Below are positions 1 through 9,016 of a stretch of DNA of 64,000 nucleotides, piece by piece; positions within the stretch are counted from its first letter, which is position 1; every line of letters begins with the position of its first letter. Where the stretch lies: assembly GCA_965602225.1 (NCBI GenBank), contig CBFCYE010000006.1, forward strand, positions 54,043 through 118,042. The letters run 5' to 3'. A program made the translations under genes and the position numbers. The notes below the pieces were generated by a model. The model made no database searches, was not told the DNA's origin, and saw nothing but the letters and a program-made list of their open reading frames with translations. The DNA comes from Tenderia sp965602225 (GTDB taxonomy: Bacteria > Pseudomonadota > Gammaproteobacteria > Tenderiales > Tenderiaceae).

Positions 1-174
1 CAGAAACAGAGCCAGACCAAACAAGACATAAACAAAACCGAGCAACACTCGCCGTACGTGGGGAATAGGCCGCCGAATCACAAACAACTGAAAACCAAAC
101 AGGATGGCCGCAATCGGCAATACATCCACAATGGTGCTTAAGGTCGTATCCCAGGTTAAATGCAACCAATCCAT
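1..174 (-). CDS. DUF1538 family membrane protein, second of a pair (partial)
   Basis: Fifty-eight N-terminal codons are present and the rest lies beyond the left edge. The translation begins MDWLHLTWDTTLSTIVDVLP and continues into a hydrophobic segment containing a PIPxxxR motif that matches the start of the neighbouring DUF1538 protein (FFQ...PIPNFVDIMIG versus GFQ...RRPIPHVRRVLLG). Its ATG overlaps the TGA of the upstream gene by one base (TGATG at 176-172), so the two are translationally coupled. DUF1538 proteins have been described as paired cation/proton antiporter subunits (UmpA/UmpB of Halomonas); that function is family knowledge and is not proven here. Confidence 0.75.
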   Translation of the reverse strand, partial: MDWLHLTWDTTLSTIVDVLPIAAILFGFQLFVIRRPIPHVRRVLLGFVYVLFGLALFL

Positions 175-896
175 CAAAAGGTCATTCCATAAAGCAAGAC
201 AAAAAACATTGGCGACAATGAGGCAAAGGCGATCAGACCAAAACCATCCAGCATCGGATTACGGCCCTTGATACTTGATGCCAAACCAACCCCCAGGGCT
301 GTGACCAGGGGCACGGTAATGGTCGAGGTGGTCACCCCGCCAGAGTCATAGGCGATGCCGATAATTTCCTCGGGGGCAAAAAAGGTCAAAATCACCACAG
401 CAACGTAACCACCAATAATCAGGTAATGCAGCGGCCAACCCTTGAGGATGCGTAATACCCCGATCACCAGCGCCACACCGACTGAAAAGGCGACAGTCAT
501 ACGCAGACCAAAGGCATAGTTCTGCCTGGCTATTTCAACGTCAGCAATCACCCCGGCACTGGCAGCAACAGTGGCTGCCTCACTGGCAACGGCAATCAAG
601 GCCGGTTCCGCCACGGTAGTTCCAAAACCAAGCGCAAAGGCAAATAGCAGTAACCACACCACACTGCCCTTGCGGGCAAAGGCATAGGCCATGGTCTCAC
701 CAATGGGAAACAGCCCCATCTCCAGGCCGCGAATAAACAGCGTCAAACCGGCCACCACAAATAGCAGGCCAATCATGATATCAACGAAGTTTGGAATCGG
801 TTGTTGCAGAACAACAATCTGAAAAAAGGCGATGACCACCACAATCGGCACCAGATCGCGAAAACTTTCCAGAAAAGGTTTTAAGGCGTTTAGCAA
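174..896 (-). CDS. DUF1538 family membrane protein, possible UmpA/UmpB-type antiporter subunit
   Basis: This 240-residue protein is almost wholly hydrophobic, with about six to seven membrane segments. It carries the family's conserved stretches: PIPNFVDIMIGLLFVVAGL near residue 33, GLFPIGE near 61, an FGTTVAEPAL loop near 91, YDSGGVTTSTITVPLV near 183 and a KGRNPMLDGFGLIAFAS stretch near the end. DUF1538 proteins occur as tandem pairs and have been reported to exchange Na+, Li+ or K+ for protons. The second copy starts inside this gene's stop codon. A P-type cation ATPase diverges 120 bp away, so the neighbourhood is one of ion transport. Family assignment is firm; the ion is inferred. Confidence 0.8.
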   Translation of the reverse strand: MLNALKPFLESFRDLVPIVVVIAFFQIVVLQQPIPNFVDIMIGLLFVVAGLTLFIRGLEMGLFPIGETMAYAFARKGSVVWLLLFAFALGFGTTVAEPALIAVASEAATVAASAGVIADVEIARQNYAFGLRMTVAFSVGVALVIGVLRILKGWPLHYLIIGGYVAVVILTFFAPEEIIGIAYDSGGVTTSTITVPLVTALGVGLASSIKGRNPMLDGFGLIAFASLSPMFFVLLYGMTF

Positions 897-1016
897 ATTT
901 CTGCCATTATCATTATTATTGGGTGTTAGTACATATTACCCGGTGACACCAATCGTGATACAAACTTTTCGTTCACGACAAAGATTTCTACACTAGAGAA
1001 ACAGCAATCAACCGGA

Positions 1017-3800
1017 ATGGTAATGATCGCAGCTGAACCAACAAATATCACCCCCATTGTTCCTGCCATTGCGCACCCTCATGGCTTGACGCATGACGCC
1101 ATCCTGGCCCAACTAAACACATCTATCCACGGCCTGAGTCATGCTGAAGCCAAACTACGGCTGCAGCAATACGGATTCAATAGCCTGCCACAAAAAAAAC
1201 CACCGAGCCTGGCCGAGGTTTTTCTGCGCCAGTTTTTAGGCCCGTTTATCTACGTATTGCTGCTGGCGGCCATTGTTTCTATGGCATTAAACGAGTGGAC
1301 TGACGCCGGTTTTATCTTCGCCGTTTTGATCATCAACGCAGTGATTGGCACCTATCAGGAATACAACGCCGAACATAGCGCCGCCGCGCTGCAAAACCTT
1401 ATTTCAAGCCACGCTCGGGTCATGCGTGAGGGCGAAGCCAATGAGATTGATAGCCGTGAACTGGTGCCCGGTGACATTGTCCTGCTTGAGTCTGGTGGCC
1501 GAGTGCCTGCCGACTTACGCCTGCTCGACAGCAGCCGACTCAGTATTGATGAATCACTCTTAACCGGTGAATCCCAGGCCAGCAACAAGGACGCCAATGC
1601 CCGCGTGGCTGACCAGGCCACACTTGGCGACAGAGGCAATATGGCCTTTGCCGCCACCCTGGTGGAACAAGGCCGCGGCCGTGGCGTGGTGATGGCCACC
1701 GGACTGGCCACTGAAATCGGCACCATTGCCGCTAGCGTGCTTGGTGAAAAGGTCACCAAGCCACCGTTGCTGTTACGGATGGAACGTTTTACCTATCTGA
1801 TTTCCGCCTTCGTCGCCCTGGCCGCCATCCTGCTGGGAACCATTGCCTTTTTGCAAGGCACGCCACTGACCCATATCTTTATCCTGGCGGTGGCCTTAGC
1901 TGTCTCAGCCATCCCCGAAGGTCTACCGGTTGCACTGACCATCACCCTGGCCATCGGCATGAATCGCATGGCCAAACGTAACGTCGTTATTCGCCGTCTG
2001 GTGGCGGTCGAATCGCTTGGCTCATGCACCTATATCGCCTCGGATAAAACCGGCACCCTGACCATCAACGAACTCAGTGCCGACAAAATCTATCTTCCCG
2101 GACAACAGCCGTGGCACATCAGCGCCGAGACCGATATTGACGCAGGCAGCATCATCACCGCCACAGGCAGTCCCTCGTTGCAGCAACAAACACTGTTGGA
2201 TCGCCTCTGCATCAGTGTCACCCTTTGCAACGAAGCCTTTCTTGGTCGCCGCGATTCAGGTTGGGTACACCACGGTGACAGCGTTGACGTGGCGCTGTTG
2301 ATCATGGCCCACAAGGCCGGCATTGTCCGCCCGGAACTGCTTGGCACCTATCCCGCCATCGCAGAAATCCCATTCGAGGCCGAACATCGCTTCGCTGCCA
2401 ACCTCAACCGTGATGGCAATGGTGACGACAAGAGCAGCCGGGTATCTCTCAAGGGCGCACTGGAAAACATATTACCCATGTGCAACCGCATGCTGACTAG
2501 CAACGGCGAAATAACCATCGAGCCAATCGAAATTGAACATCAGGTTCACCAACTGGCGCAACAGGGCTACCGGGTGCTGGCGGTGGCGGATGGCAAGCTG
2601 CACCTGCGAGACGACGAAGTCTTCTCTGCCGAACACTTGTCATCACTCTGTTTTCTCGGTCTGGTGGCCATGATCGACCCGGTTCGCAGCGAAGCCAAAG
2701 CCGCCATCGCCGCCTGCCGCGGTGCCGGCGTTCAGGTCTGCATGATCACCGGCGACCATCCCGCCACCGCACTGGCCATCGCCCAACAACTGCAACTGGC
2801 CGACAGCAGCGACCAGGTCGTTAGTGGCCATCAACTCAAACAGGCAGAACTCAAAGGCCCACAGGCCGTGATCGAACTCAGCGCCCAAGCCCGCATCTTT
2901 GCCCGAGTCGAACCACAACAAAAACAACAAATCGTCAAAGCCTTACAACAGCAAGGCCATTTTGTCGCCGTCACTGGTGATGGTGCCAACGACGCCCCGG
3001 CCATGAAAAGTGCCCATGTCGGCATCGCCATGGGCAAACAAGGCACCGATGTCGCCAAAGAGACCGCCGACATGGTGATTACTAACGACAACTTCGCCTC
3101 GATTGTTGCCGGCATAGAAGAGGGGCGCATCGCCTACGCCAATGTCCGCAAGGTGATTTTTCTCTTGGTCTCAACCGGTGCCGCCGAGATCGTGTTATTC
3201 ACCCTGGCGCTGCTGTTTGGCCTGCCACTACCGTTGCTGGCGGTTCAGCTACTCTGGCTCAACCTGGTCACCAACGGCATTCAGGATGTCGCCCTAGCCT
3301 TTGAGCCCGGTGAAGGCGATGAACTGAGGCAGCCACCGCGCCCACCTCAAGAACCCATATTCAACCGTTTAATGTTAGAACGAACTATTTTGTCGGCAAT
3401 AACCATCGGCATACTGGCATTTAGCGCATTTTACTGGATGCTAGAAAATGGTTATTCAGTTGATCAGGCCCGTAACGCGCTGTTGCTATTGATGGTGTTA
3501 TTTGAAAACGTCCACGTCTTCAACTGCCGCTCCGAGCTGCGCTCAGCCTTTCAACATTCACCGATGAAAAACCGCCTGCTGCTATTTGGCACGCTAGCGG
3601 CGCAATTGATACATATTGCCGCACTCTACACCCCCGGTCTGAATACGATTCTGGGGACCTCTCCGGTCTCGTTTGAGTTGTGGTTACAACTGCTCGGCCT
3701 GGCCCTGATACTGCTTCTAGTAATGGAATGCCACAAATTTTTCCGCCGCCGCAATCCCATCCAAAACGGAACCTCTACGCTTAAGAAACCTCTAAAATAA
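1017..3800 (+). CDS. P2-type cation-transporting ATPase (Ca2+/Na+ pump-like)
   Basis: This 927-residue inner-membrane pump has the whole P-type layout. An N-terminal cation-ATPase domain covers residues 20-85, the actuator loop has TGES at 183-186, the membrane-4 ion-site motif PEGLP is at 300-304, the phosphorylated aspartate is D343 in DKTGTLT, and the hinge is TGDGANDAP near 652. Membrane segments 5 to 10 follow. The segment-5 glutamate matching SERCA E771 is kept (GAAEIV), but segment 6 reads NLVTNGIQD where SERCA has NLVTDG, so one calcium ligand is Asn. That weakens a plain Ca2+ assignment and leaves Na+, K+ or Mn2+ possible. The start could be 1017 or an ATG six bases later; neither has a strong ribosome site. 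Confidence 0.9.
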   Translation: MVMIAAEPTNITPIVPAIAHPHGLTHDAILAQLNTSIHGLSHAEAKLRLQQYGFNSLPQKKPPSLAEVFLRQFLGPFIYVLLLAAIVSMALNEWTDAGFIFAVLIINAVIGTYQEYNAEHSAAALQNLISSHARVMREGEANEIDSRELVPGDIVLLESGGRVPADLRLLDSSRLSIDESLLTGESQASNKDANARVADQATLGDRGNMAFAATLVEQGRGRGVVMATGLATEIGTIAASVLGEKVTKPPLLLRMERFTYLISAFVALAAILLGTIAFLQGTPLTHIFILAVALAVSAIPEGLPVALTITLAIGMNRMAKRNVVIRRLVAVESLGSCTYIASDKTGTLTINELSADKIYLPGQQPWHISAETDIDAGSIITATGSPSLQQQTLLDRLCISVTLCNEAFLGRRDSGWVHHGDSVDVALLIMAHKAGIVRPELLGTYPAIAEIPFEAEHRFAANLNRDGNGDDKSSRVSLKGALENILPMCNRMLTSNGEITIEPIEIEHQVHQLAQQGYRVLAVADGKLHLRDDEVFSAEHLSSLCFLGLVAMIDPVRSEAKAAIAACRGAGVQVCMITGDHPATALAIAQQLQLADSSDQVVSGHQLKQAELKGPQAVIELSAQARIFARVEPQQKQQIVKALQQQGHFVAVTGDGANDAPAMKSAHVGIAMGKQGTDVAKETADMVITNDNFASIVAGIEEGRIAYANVRKVIFLLVSTGAAEIVLFTLALLFGLPLPLLAVQLLWLNLVTNGIQDVALAFEPGEGDELRQPPRPPQEPIFNRLMLERTILSAITIGILAFSAFYWMLENGYSVDQARNALLLLMVLFENVHVFNCRSELRSAFQHSPMKNRLLLFGTLAAQLIHIAALYTPGLNTILGTSPVSFELWLQLLGLALILLLVMECHKFFRRRNPIQNGTSTLKKPLK

Positions 3801-3930
3801 TACGGTGCTTTAACTGCTTGTTGGAATACGCTCCAGGATAATAGATAACCGTCTGATTCTTTTAATCTTTCATGATTCAACAGGACTCGCAATGGCATGA
3901 TTTACCAGCATAGCTATATAAGGTAGGATC

Positions 3931-3959
3931 TTGACTATTGACAAGAATATTTGTATAAC
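3931..3959 (+). promoter_or_regulatory. Sigma-70-like promoter before the beta-helix gene
   Basis: TTGACT at 3931-3936 and TATAAC at 3954-3959 are separated by exactly 17 bases, about 70 bases ahead of the ATG at 4031. A second TTGACA lies at 3938-3943 but has only a weak -10 (TAACCA at 3961) at the right distance. Assigned by sequence match only. Confidence 0.45.
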
Positions 3960-3980
3960 ATAACCAATGAACGTTATACA
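3952..3980. repeat. Inverted repeat overlapping the -10 box, operator candidate
   Basis: TGTATAAC (3952-3959) and its exact reverse complement GTTATACA (3973-3980) are separated by 13 bases. The left arm contains the proposed -10 of the beta-helix gene, so a dimeric regulator bound here would block or modulate transcription. The regulator is unknown. Confidence 0.3.
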
Positions 3981-4030
3981 TTTTAGCGTTAATTTAACAT
4001 CGCGCGATTCATAAGCGAAGGTCGGTACAG

Positions 4031-6322
4031 ATGAATACCCCACAGCCAGACAGCAAGAAAAAGCCTTTTTTGAGCCGCGGGCTCTGGCCTCTGGTCAACA
4101 TGCTGGCCATTGCCAGCCTGTCGTTTGCTAGCCATGCTGCCAGTCTCACCTACACCGTGGACTCCAGCGGTGACGGTCCAGTCACAGGCAACTCAAGCAC
4201 CTGTAACAGCCCTTGTACCTTACGGGCAGCTATCCATGCCTCCAACATGAACCCAGATGCCGACACCATAAACATTCCCGATGGTTTTCCCCTAATAACT
4301 CTGAGCTACTTCGACGCGGACCCTAAAGCGGCAGATGAAAACGCAACCAGACTGGGCGACCTGGACATCAATGGCGATCTGACCATTAACGGCGAAAGCA
4401 GTACTGGTCGAAACGTCATTGCTGCCAGCTTTAATAAAGGGGTTGGCAATCGTGTTTTTCATATACACAACGGCTTTAAGGTAACCTTCACAAACATCAG
4501 CATTAAGGGTGGCCGACTGTCCATTGAGACAGTGAAAGACATCAATAATAAAGACATTATTATTGGCAAGCCAGCCGGGGCTGGCATCTTAATCGAGGCC
4601 TCCAGCACCGTTACACTCGACAATGTTGAGGTTACTGAGAACACCATCAGCAAAAGCACGGCAGCGGACTACACCACCGTTGGCGGCGGCATCTTTGTCG
4701 CTGATCAAGCTATCCTCACCATCACCGACTCTGTCATCAGCAAAAACGAGGCACCATCAGGTGGGGGCATCAACAACGCCGGCCGCACCGATATCCGCCG
4801 CAGCCTGATTGACGCGAATAAAGCCACTGATGACAATGACGCTACCTTAGCCTCTGCAAGCGGTGGCGGTGGCGGCGGCATCAATAATCAGGGTGGCTAT
4901 TTGACCCTGGGAACCTCCACCCTATCCAACAACAGCTCGACCCAGCTGGGTGGTGGTTTGAATATCAGCAATCAGGGGCTAAACAACGGCAATGTCATCA
5001 TTAGCAATAGCGTGATATTCAACAACCACGCCGAGTTTGGCGGCTCCGGCATCGCCAACGTCGGCCCGCTATCAATCAACAACTCCGCCATCGTCGGAAA
5101 CTCCGCCGCCTCGATAATCACCGATGGCAGTCGCGGCAATGGTGCCGGCATTTTTAATCTGATTGGCAGTCTCGACATGGTCAATTCCACCGTCAGTCAT
5201 AACTTAGGTGCCCACAGTGGTGGTGGAATTTTCAGCTATCGTGACGTTAACCTGACCAACGTCACCATCTATGACAATGAAGCTACGCCATGTACCAGCG
5301 GCGCAGACTGCACCGAAAACAGCCGACTGGGAGGCAACCAGATAGCCCTGTTTAACTCAAACAATTCAAACCCAAGAATGGCATTAAGCAACACCATCAT
5401 TGCTAATGGCCCAGACAGTAACGGGACTGAGCCCCCCTGTTCAGGCAGCACCGGCTACCTCAACTACATTAGCTCTCAGGGCAATAACCTGGAAAACGCC
5501 AACACCTGTGGCCTGGTACATTCGACAGACCAACCAGACATAGCCGATCTGCACTTGCACTTGGCAGCACTTGACAATGACCCGAACCGCCCTGCTGAAA
5601 CTGAAAAAATTGGCAATGACCCTACCAACACACTATTTGCCGCACGCCAGGTAAATGCCCTGGAAGCAGCCAGCACAGCGATAGACAAAGGCGGCAACGA
5701 TTCCTGCCCACTGGTTGATCAACGCTACATGCTGCGTATCGCACCATGTGATATAGGCGCCTATGAATATAATGCCGGCGCCCAGCAAACCAACAACATG
5801 GTTGACCTCAAGGCCACCATTACTGACACCCCGGACCCGGTGGCGCCCAACCAGACCCTGACTTACCGTATCGTGGTCTCAAATCTTTATGTCGATACAC
5901 CGGCAGATGTTGTCCGTATATCCATAGCCCTGCCCAGCACCTATACAGTTAACCCTCTCGGCATTAACAGCACAGCAACCGGTTCCATACCAGTCTGCGC
6001 TGGTCCAGACGACGCAACCAACACCGTTATTTGCACCGCCAGCTCCATATCAGGGCTGGGACGTGTTGAGATATCTATCTCCGGCAGCACATCACAGCTT
6101 CAAGGCACTATCACCGCCAGAGTGGACGTCTACAGCAACACTCTTGAATCTTTCACGCAAAACAATGTAAACATCACTGCAGACACCGTGATAGATCCTG
6201 ATGCAAATAAGGTTGATAATTTCGGCGGAGGCAGTGGTGGCGGTGGCGCTTTTCATCCTTTTACCCTGCTGCTAACAGCCCTGATCCTACTCAGCCGCCG
6301 TTTCAGAACTGCCGCTTACTAA
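4031..6322 (+). CDS. Secreted right-handed beta-helix protein with CSLREA-like, DUF11-like and GlyGly-CTERM-like parts
   Basis: This 763-residue exported protein starts with a basic N-terminus and a hydrophobic signal segment ending near SFASHA (residues 32-37). A CSLREA-like motif (CNSPCTLRAAIHASN) follows at about 58-72. The body to about residue 590 is a parallel beta-helix built from N/G/S-rich turns such as GGGINN and GGGIF, typical of choice-of-anchor Q proteins. A DUF11-like, Ig-type domain follows (VDLKATITDTPDPVAPNQTL, near 597). The tail is a Gly-rich linker, one transmembrane helix and basic residues, which looks like a GlyGly-CTERM signal read by rhombosortase. The likely role is at the cell surface, as an adhesin or polysaccharide-binding protein; the substrate is unknown. 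Confidence 0.8.
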   Translation: MNTPQPDSKKKPFLSRGLWPLVNMLAIASLSFASHAASLTYTVDSSGDGPVTGNSSTCNSPCTLRAAIHASNMNPDADTINIPDGFPLITLSYFDADPKAADENATRLGDLDINGDLTINGESSTGRNVIAASFNKGVGNRVFHIHNGFKVTFTNISIKGGRLSIETVKDINNKDIIIGKPAGAGILIEASSTVTLDNVEVTENTISKSTAADYTTVGGGIFVADQAILTITDSVISKNEAPSGGGINNAGRTDIRRSLIDANKATDDNDATLASASGGGGGGINNQGGYLTLGTSTLSNNSSTQLGGGLNISNQGLNNGNVIISNSVIFNNHAEFGGSGIANVGPLSINNSAIVGNSAASIITDGSRGNGAGIFNLIGSLDMVNSTVSHNLGAHSGGGIFSYRDVNLTNVTIYDNEATPCTSGADCTENSRLGGNQIALFNSNNSNPRMALSNTIIANGPDSNGTEPPCSGSTGYLNYISSQGNNLENANTCGLVHSTDQPDIADLHLHLAALDNDPNRPAETEKIGNDPTNTLFAARQVNALEAASTAIDKGGNDSCPLVDQRYMLRIAPCDIGAYEYNAGAQQTNNMVDLKATITDTPDPVAPNQTLTYRIVVSNLYVDTPADVVRISIALPSTYTVNPLGINSTATGSIPVCAGPDDATNTVICTASSISGLGRVEISISGSTSQLQGTITARVDVYSNTLESFTQNNVNITADTVIDPDANKVDNFGGGSGGGGAFHPFTLLLTALILLSRRFRTAAY

Positions 6323-6909
6323 CCTAATCTTTTTGCCGCCTGTGCCAACCGCTTCCCCAGCGCCCGGCACAGGCGGGCCTCCTCGTCACTAACCTCTCGA
6401 TTGCCATCTGCCCCTGCCCAATGGCTAACACCGTAAGGGCTGCCGCCGCTTGATGTGGTATTTAAATCATTTTCGCTACTCGGCAGACCCAGCAGCAGCA
6501 TACCGTGATGAAACAGTGGCACCATCATCGACAACAGACAGCTTTCCTGACCACCGTGCAGGCTGCCACTTGAGGTAAAAACTGCGGCGGGTTTATCGCT
6601 CAATGCTGCTGAAAGCCAGAGCGATCCACTGCTATCGAGAAAGTGTTTCAAGGGTGCTGCCATATTGCCAAAATAGGCAGGACTACCCAGGACTAGACCA
6701 GCACACTCTTTTAGGTCATCCAAACAGGCATAGGGTGCGCCCTGCGCCGGGATCGACTCAGCAACTGCTTCGCAAACCGTAGACACATTTGGCACAGTTC
6801 TAACCCTAGCCTCAAACCCCGCCACCTCTTCAATACCACGCGCAATCAACTGCGCCATTCTCGCGACACTGCCATCACGACTATAATAAAGCACCAATAT
6901 TTCAGACAT
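6319..6909 (-). CDS. WrbA-like flavodoxin-fold NAD(P)H:quinone oxidoreductase
   Basis: This 196-residue cytosolic flavoprotein should bind FMN and reduce quinones by two electrons, limiting oxidative stress. The N-terminal phosphate loop is LYYSRDGSVARMA, followed by a GSPAYFGNMAAPLKHFLD stretch and a TSSGSLHGGQE loop, the order seen in WrbA. The start at 6909 is chosen because AGGAGA lies six bases upstream on the minus strand; a longer frame reaching 6942 lacks this. The gene converges on the beta-helix gene and the two overlap by four bases at their stop codons. The family is clear; the exact quinone or other electron acceptor is not. Confidence 0.85.
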   Translation of the reverse strand: MSEILVLYYSRDGSVARMAQLIARGIEEVAGFEARVRTVPNVSTVCEAVAESIPAQGAPYACLDDLKECAGLVLGSPAYFGNMAAPLKHFLDSSGSLWLSAALSDKPAAVFTSSGSLHGGQESCLLSMMVPLFHHGMLLLGLPSSENDLNTTSSGGSPYGVSHWAGADGNREVSDEEARLCRALGKRLAQAAKRLG

Positions 6910-7013
6910 TTTTTCTCCTGGATATGCACGGGCATGCAACACTATTCACCTTGACAGGGCTTTCATGGCGATGCTAATTTTGCTCTGAAGTATAAGCCTA
7001 TTCCCTCATTTGA

Positions 7014-7679
7014 GTGAAACATCAAAGGTCTTGCCAGATAGTGAAACTCCACACCCCAAATCACATTTTCAAATACGGGATAAGCGCCCTCTCCTGTAGC
7101 CTGATCATTGGTTGTGCCACCGCACCACCAATGCAGGAGATGAGTGACGCTCGTCAAAGCGTAGAGGCAGCTGAAAGCGTCGGCGCAGAGGAACACGCCC
7201 CGGTTGCCCTGGATAGCGCACAGCATCTGCTAACCAGAGCACAAAATGATCTTGAAGCCGGTGACTTTGAAGAAGCCCAAAAAGAGGCCATCGCCGCGCG
7301 TGAAGCAGCAAGACAGGCCGTCACCATTTCACAGACCAAACAAACCGAGCAGACCAAGGCCGAACTAGCCGAGCCCAGCCCAGAACAAACACCAACAGCC
7401 GAACCAATCACCTATGTTGTCAACAAAAATGACAGCCTGTGGAAAATTGCGGCCAAGGATTCGGTTTATGGTGATCCATGGCTCTGGCCGCTGATATTGA
7501 AAAGCAACGCTGACGTGATCAAAAAAGCCGATATGATTAGCCCCGGCTTGACTCTAACCATTGAAGTCGAGCCTTCCCCTATTGACATCAACACCGCTAC
7601 GCAACACGCAAAACATCGTAGCCACACATCAGCTAAGCATCAGGATTCGTCTTACCTGAACCAATACAACAGCCGATAA
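7014..7679 (+). CDS. LysM-domain lipoprotein with DUF4398-like region
   Basis: This 221-residue envelope protein has a lipobox (LIIGC, Cys34) after a hydrophobic stretch, so it should be lipidated. An alanine/glutamate-rich helical DUF4398-like region covers about 41-100, and a LysM domain covers about 132-185 (TYVVNKNDSLWKIAA...GDPWLWPLI), which binds peptidoglycan. The frame starts at GTG 7014. A GTG at 7041 would give a tidier 25-residue lipoprotein signal and has AAAGG upstream, so the true start may be there. The role is probably wall attachment or scaffolding. Downstream, after 29 bases on the same strand, lies the YihY gene. Confidence 0.75.
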   Translation: MKHQRSCQIVKLHTPNHIFKYGISALSCSLIIGCATAPPMQEMSDARQSVEAAESVGAEEHAPVALDSAQHLLTRAQNDLEAGDFEEAQKEAIAAREAARQAVTISQTKQTEQTKAELAEPSPEQTPTAEPITYVVNKNDSLWKIAAKDSVYGDPWLWPLILKSNADVIKKADMISPGLTLTIEVEPSPIDINTATQHAKHRSHTSAKHQDSSYLNQYNSR

Positions 7680-7708
7680 CAACTGCGCAATAAGCTGGCT
7701 ACGCGCCA

Positions 7709-8986
7709 ATGATCAAACTCAAACAACTCTTCAATTTTAGCCAGGCGGTAAGCCAGGCCTTTTATGATGATCGCTGTTTGCGTAGCTCAGCCGCAATGAC
7801 CTACACAACGCTGTTATCGCTGGTTCCGCTGTCAACCGTCATCTTTTCAGTATTCGCCGCCTTTCCCATGTTTGACTCCGTAGCCGGTCAAATCCAAAGT
7901 TTCATCTTTGAAAATTTTGTCCCAACATCAGGCGATGCTATTCAGCATTATCTGCAAGAATTCTCCAGCAAGACCTCAAAACTAACCGCTATAGGCACGG
8001 CCTTTTTAATCATCTCGGCGCTACTAATGATGAATACCATTGAAGGCGCCATGAACGATATCTGGCATATCAAAAGCAGCCGCAAACCCATAGCAAAATT
8101 CATGGTCTACTGGGCCATGTTGACGCTTGGCCCCATCCTGATTGGCGCTAGCATTGCCTTTACTTCATACCTGACCTCACTACCGCTGTTCAGTGAAACT
8201 GTCCTGATTAGCGGCTTAAAATCCCAGCTATTGATGCTGTTACCGTTCCTGGCAACCACTCTTGCCTGCACCTTGTTATACGCCGTCGTTCCCAACACCT
8301 ACGTTCCACTTCGACATGCCGTCACTGGCGCCCTGGTTGCGGCTGCACTATTTGAGGTGGCAAAAAAGGGCTTTGCCCTCTATGTCACCGCCTTCCCCAC
8401 CTATGAAATGATCTATGGCGCACTCGCCACCATACCGGTGTTTCTGATCTGGCTATATATATCCTGGATGGTTGTCATGCTCGGTGCGGAAATCAGCTAT
8501 TGTCTTTACCATAGACAAGGCAGCAAGCAAGACCTGCTACTTAGCAGCAGCGATCAGCTACTTAACGACTTCAAGGTCATCGCACTGATTTGGCAGGCAC
8601 AACAGCAAGACCGACTACTGAGTGAAGATGATATTGCCGGACACCCGTCTGTGGAAAAAATTGACATCCTGCCCAGTCTGGAGCGTATGCAGAAAACCCG
8701 GCTGATTCATCAAACCATCGATGCTCAATGGGCGCTCTCAAAGGACAGCGCCCGGCTGACATTAGCGGATCTCTACACAGCACAGGACCACGCACTGCCT
8801 CAGCTAAAGCCTGAGCAACTTAGTTCTGACCCTATTGAACAGGCATTAGCTGAGGCACTAATAAACTCAAACCATATGATTGATAAAGCATTGGCACTAC
8901 CGTTACAGCAGCTATTTCAATGCGCCGTCAAACAACAACCAAGACCAGCGGAAAACCAGCGCATAGAACCGACAATCGAGCTATAA
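7709..8986 (+). CDS. YihY/BrkB family inner-membrane protein
   Basis: This 425-residue membrane protein begins with the family's hallmark RSSAAMTYTTLLSLVPLSTV near residue 26. Six hydrophobic segments run to about residue 270, including GALVAAALFEVAKKGFALYV and IWLYISWMVVMLGAEISYC. A soluble helical C-terminal region of about 150 residues follows. The family was once annotated as ribonuclease BN, which is now known to be wrong; the actual function is not settled and is probably membrane transport or envelope-related. The gene lies in a same-strand run with the LysM lipoprotein upstream and YqhA downstream. Confidence 0.88.
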   Translation: MIKLKQLFNFSQAVSQAFYDDRCLRSSAAMTYTTLLSLVPLSTVIFSVFAAFPMFDSVAGQIQSFIFENFVPTSGDAIQHYLQEFSSKTSKLTAIGTAFLIISALLMMNTIEGAMNDIWHIKSSRKPIAKFMVYWAMLTLGPILIGASIAFTSYLTSLPLFSETVLISGLKSQLLMLLPFLATTLACTLLYAVVPNTYVPLRHAVTGALVAAALFEVAKKGFALYVTAFPTYEMIYGALATIPVFLIWLYISWMVVMLGAEISYCLYHRQGSKQDLLLSSSDQLLNDFKVIALIWQAQQQDRLLSEDDIAGHPSVEKIDILPSLERMQKTRLIHQTIDAQWALSKDSARLTLADLYTAQDHALPQLKPEQLSSDPIEQALAEALINSNHMIDKALALPLQQLFQCAVKQQPRPAENQRIEPTIEL

Positions 8987-9016
8987 TGACCACAGTCACG
9001 ACATGGATAATGAAAA

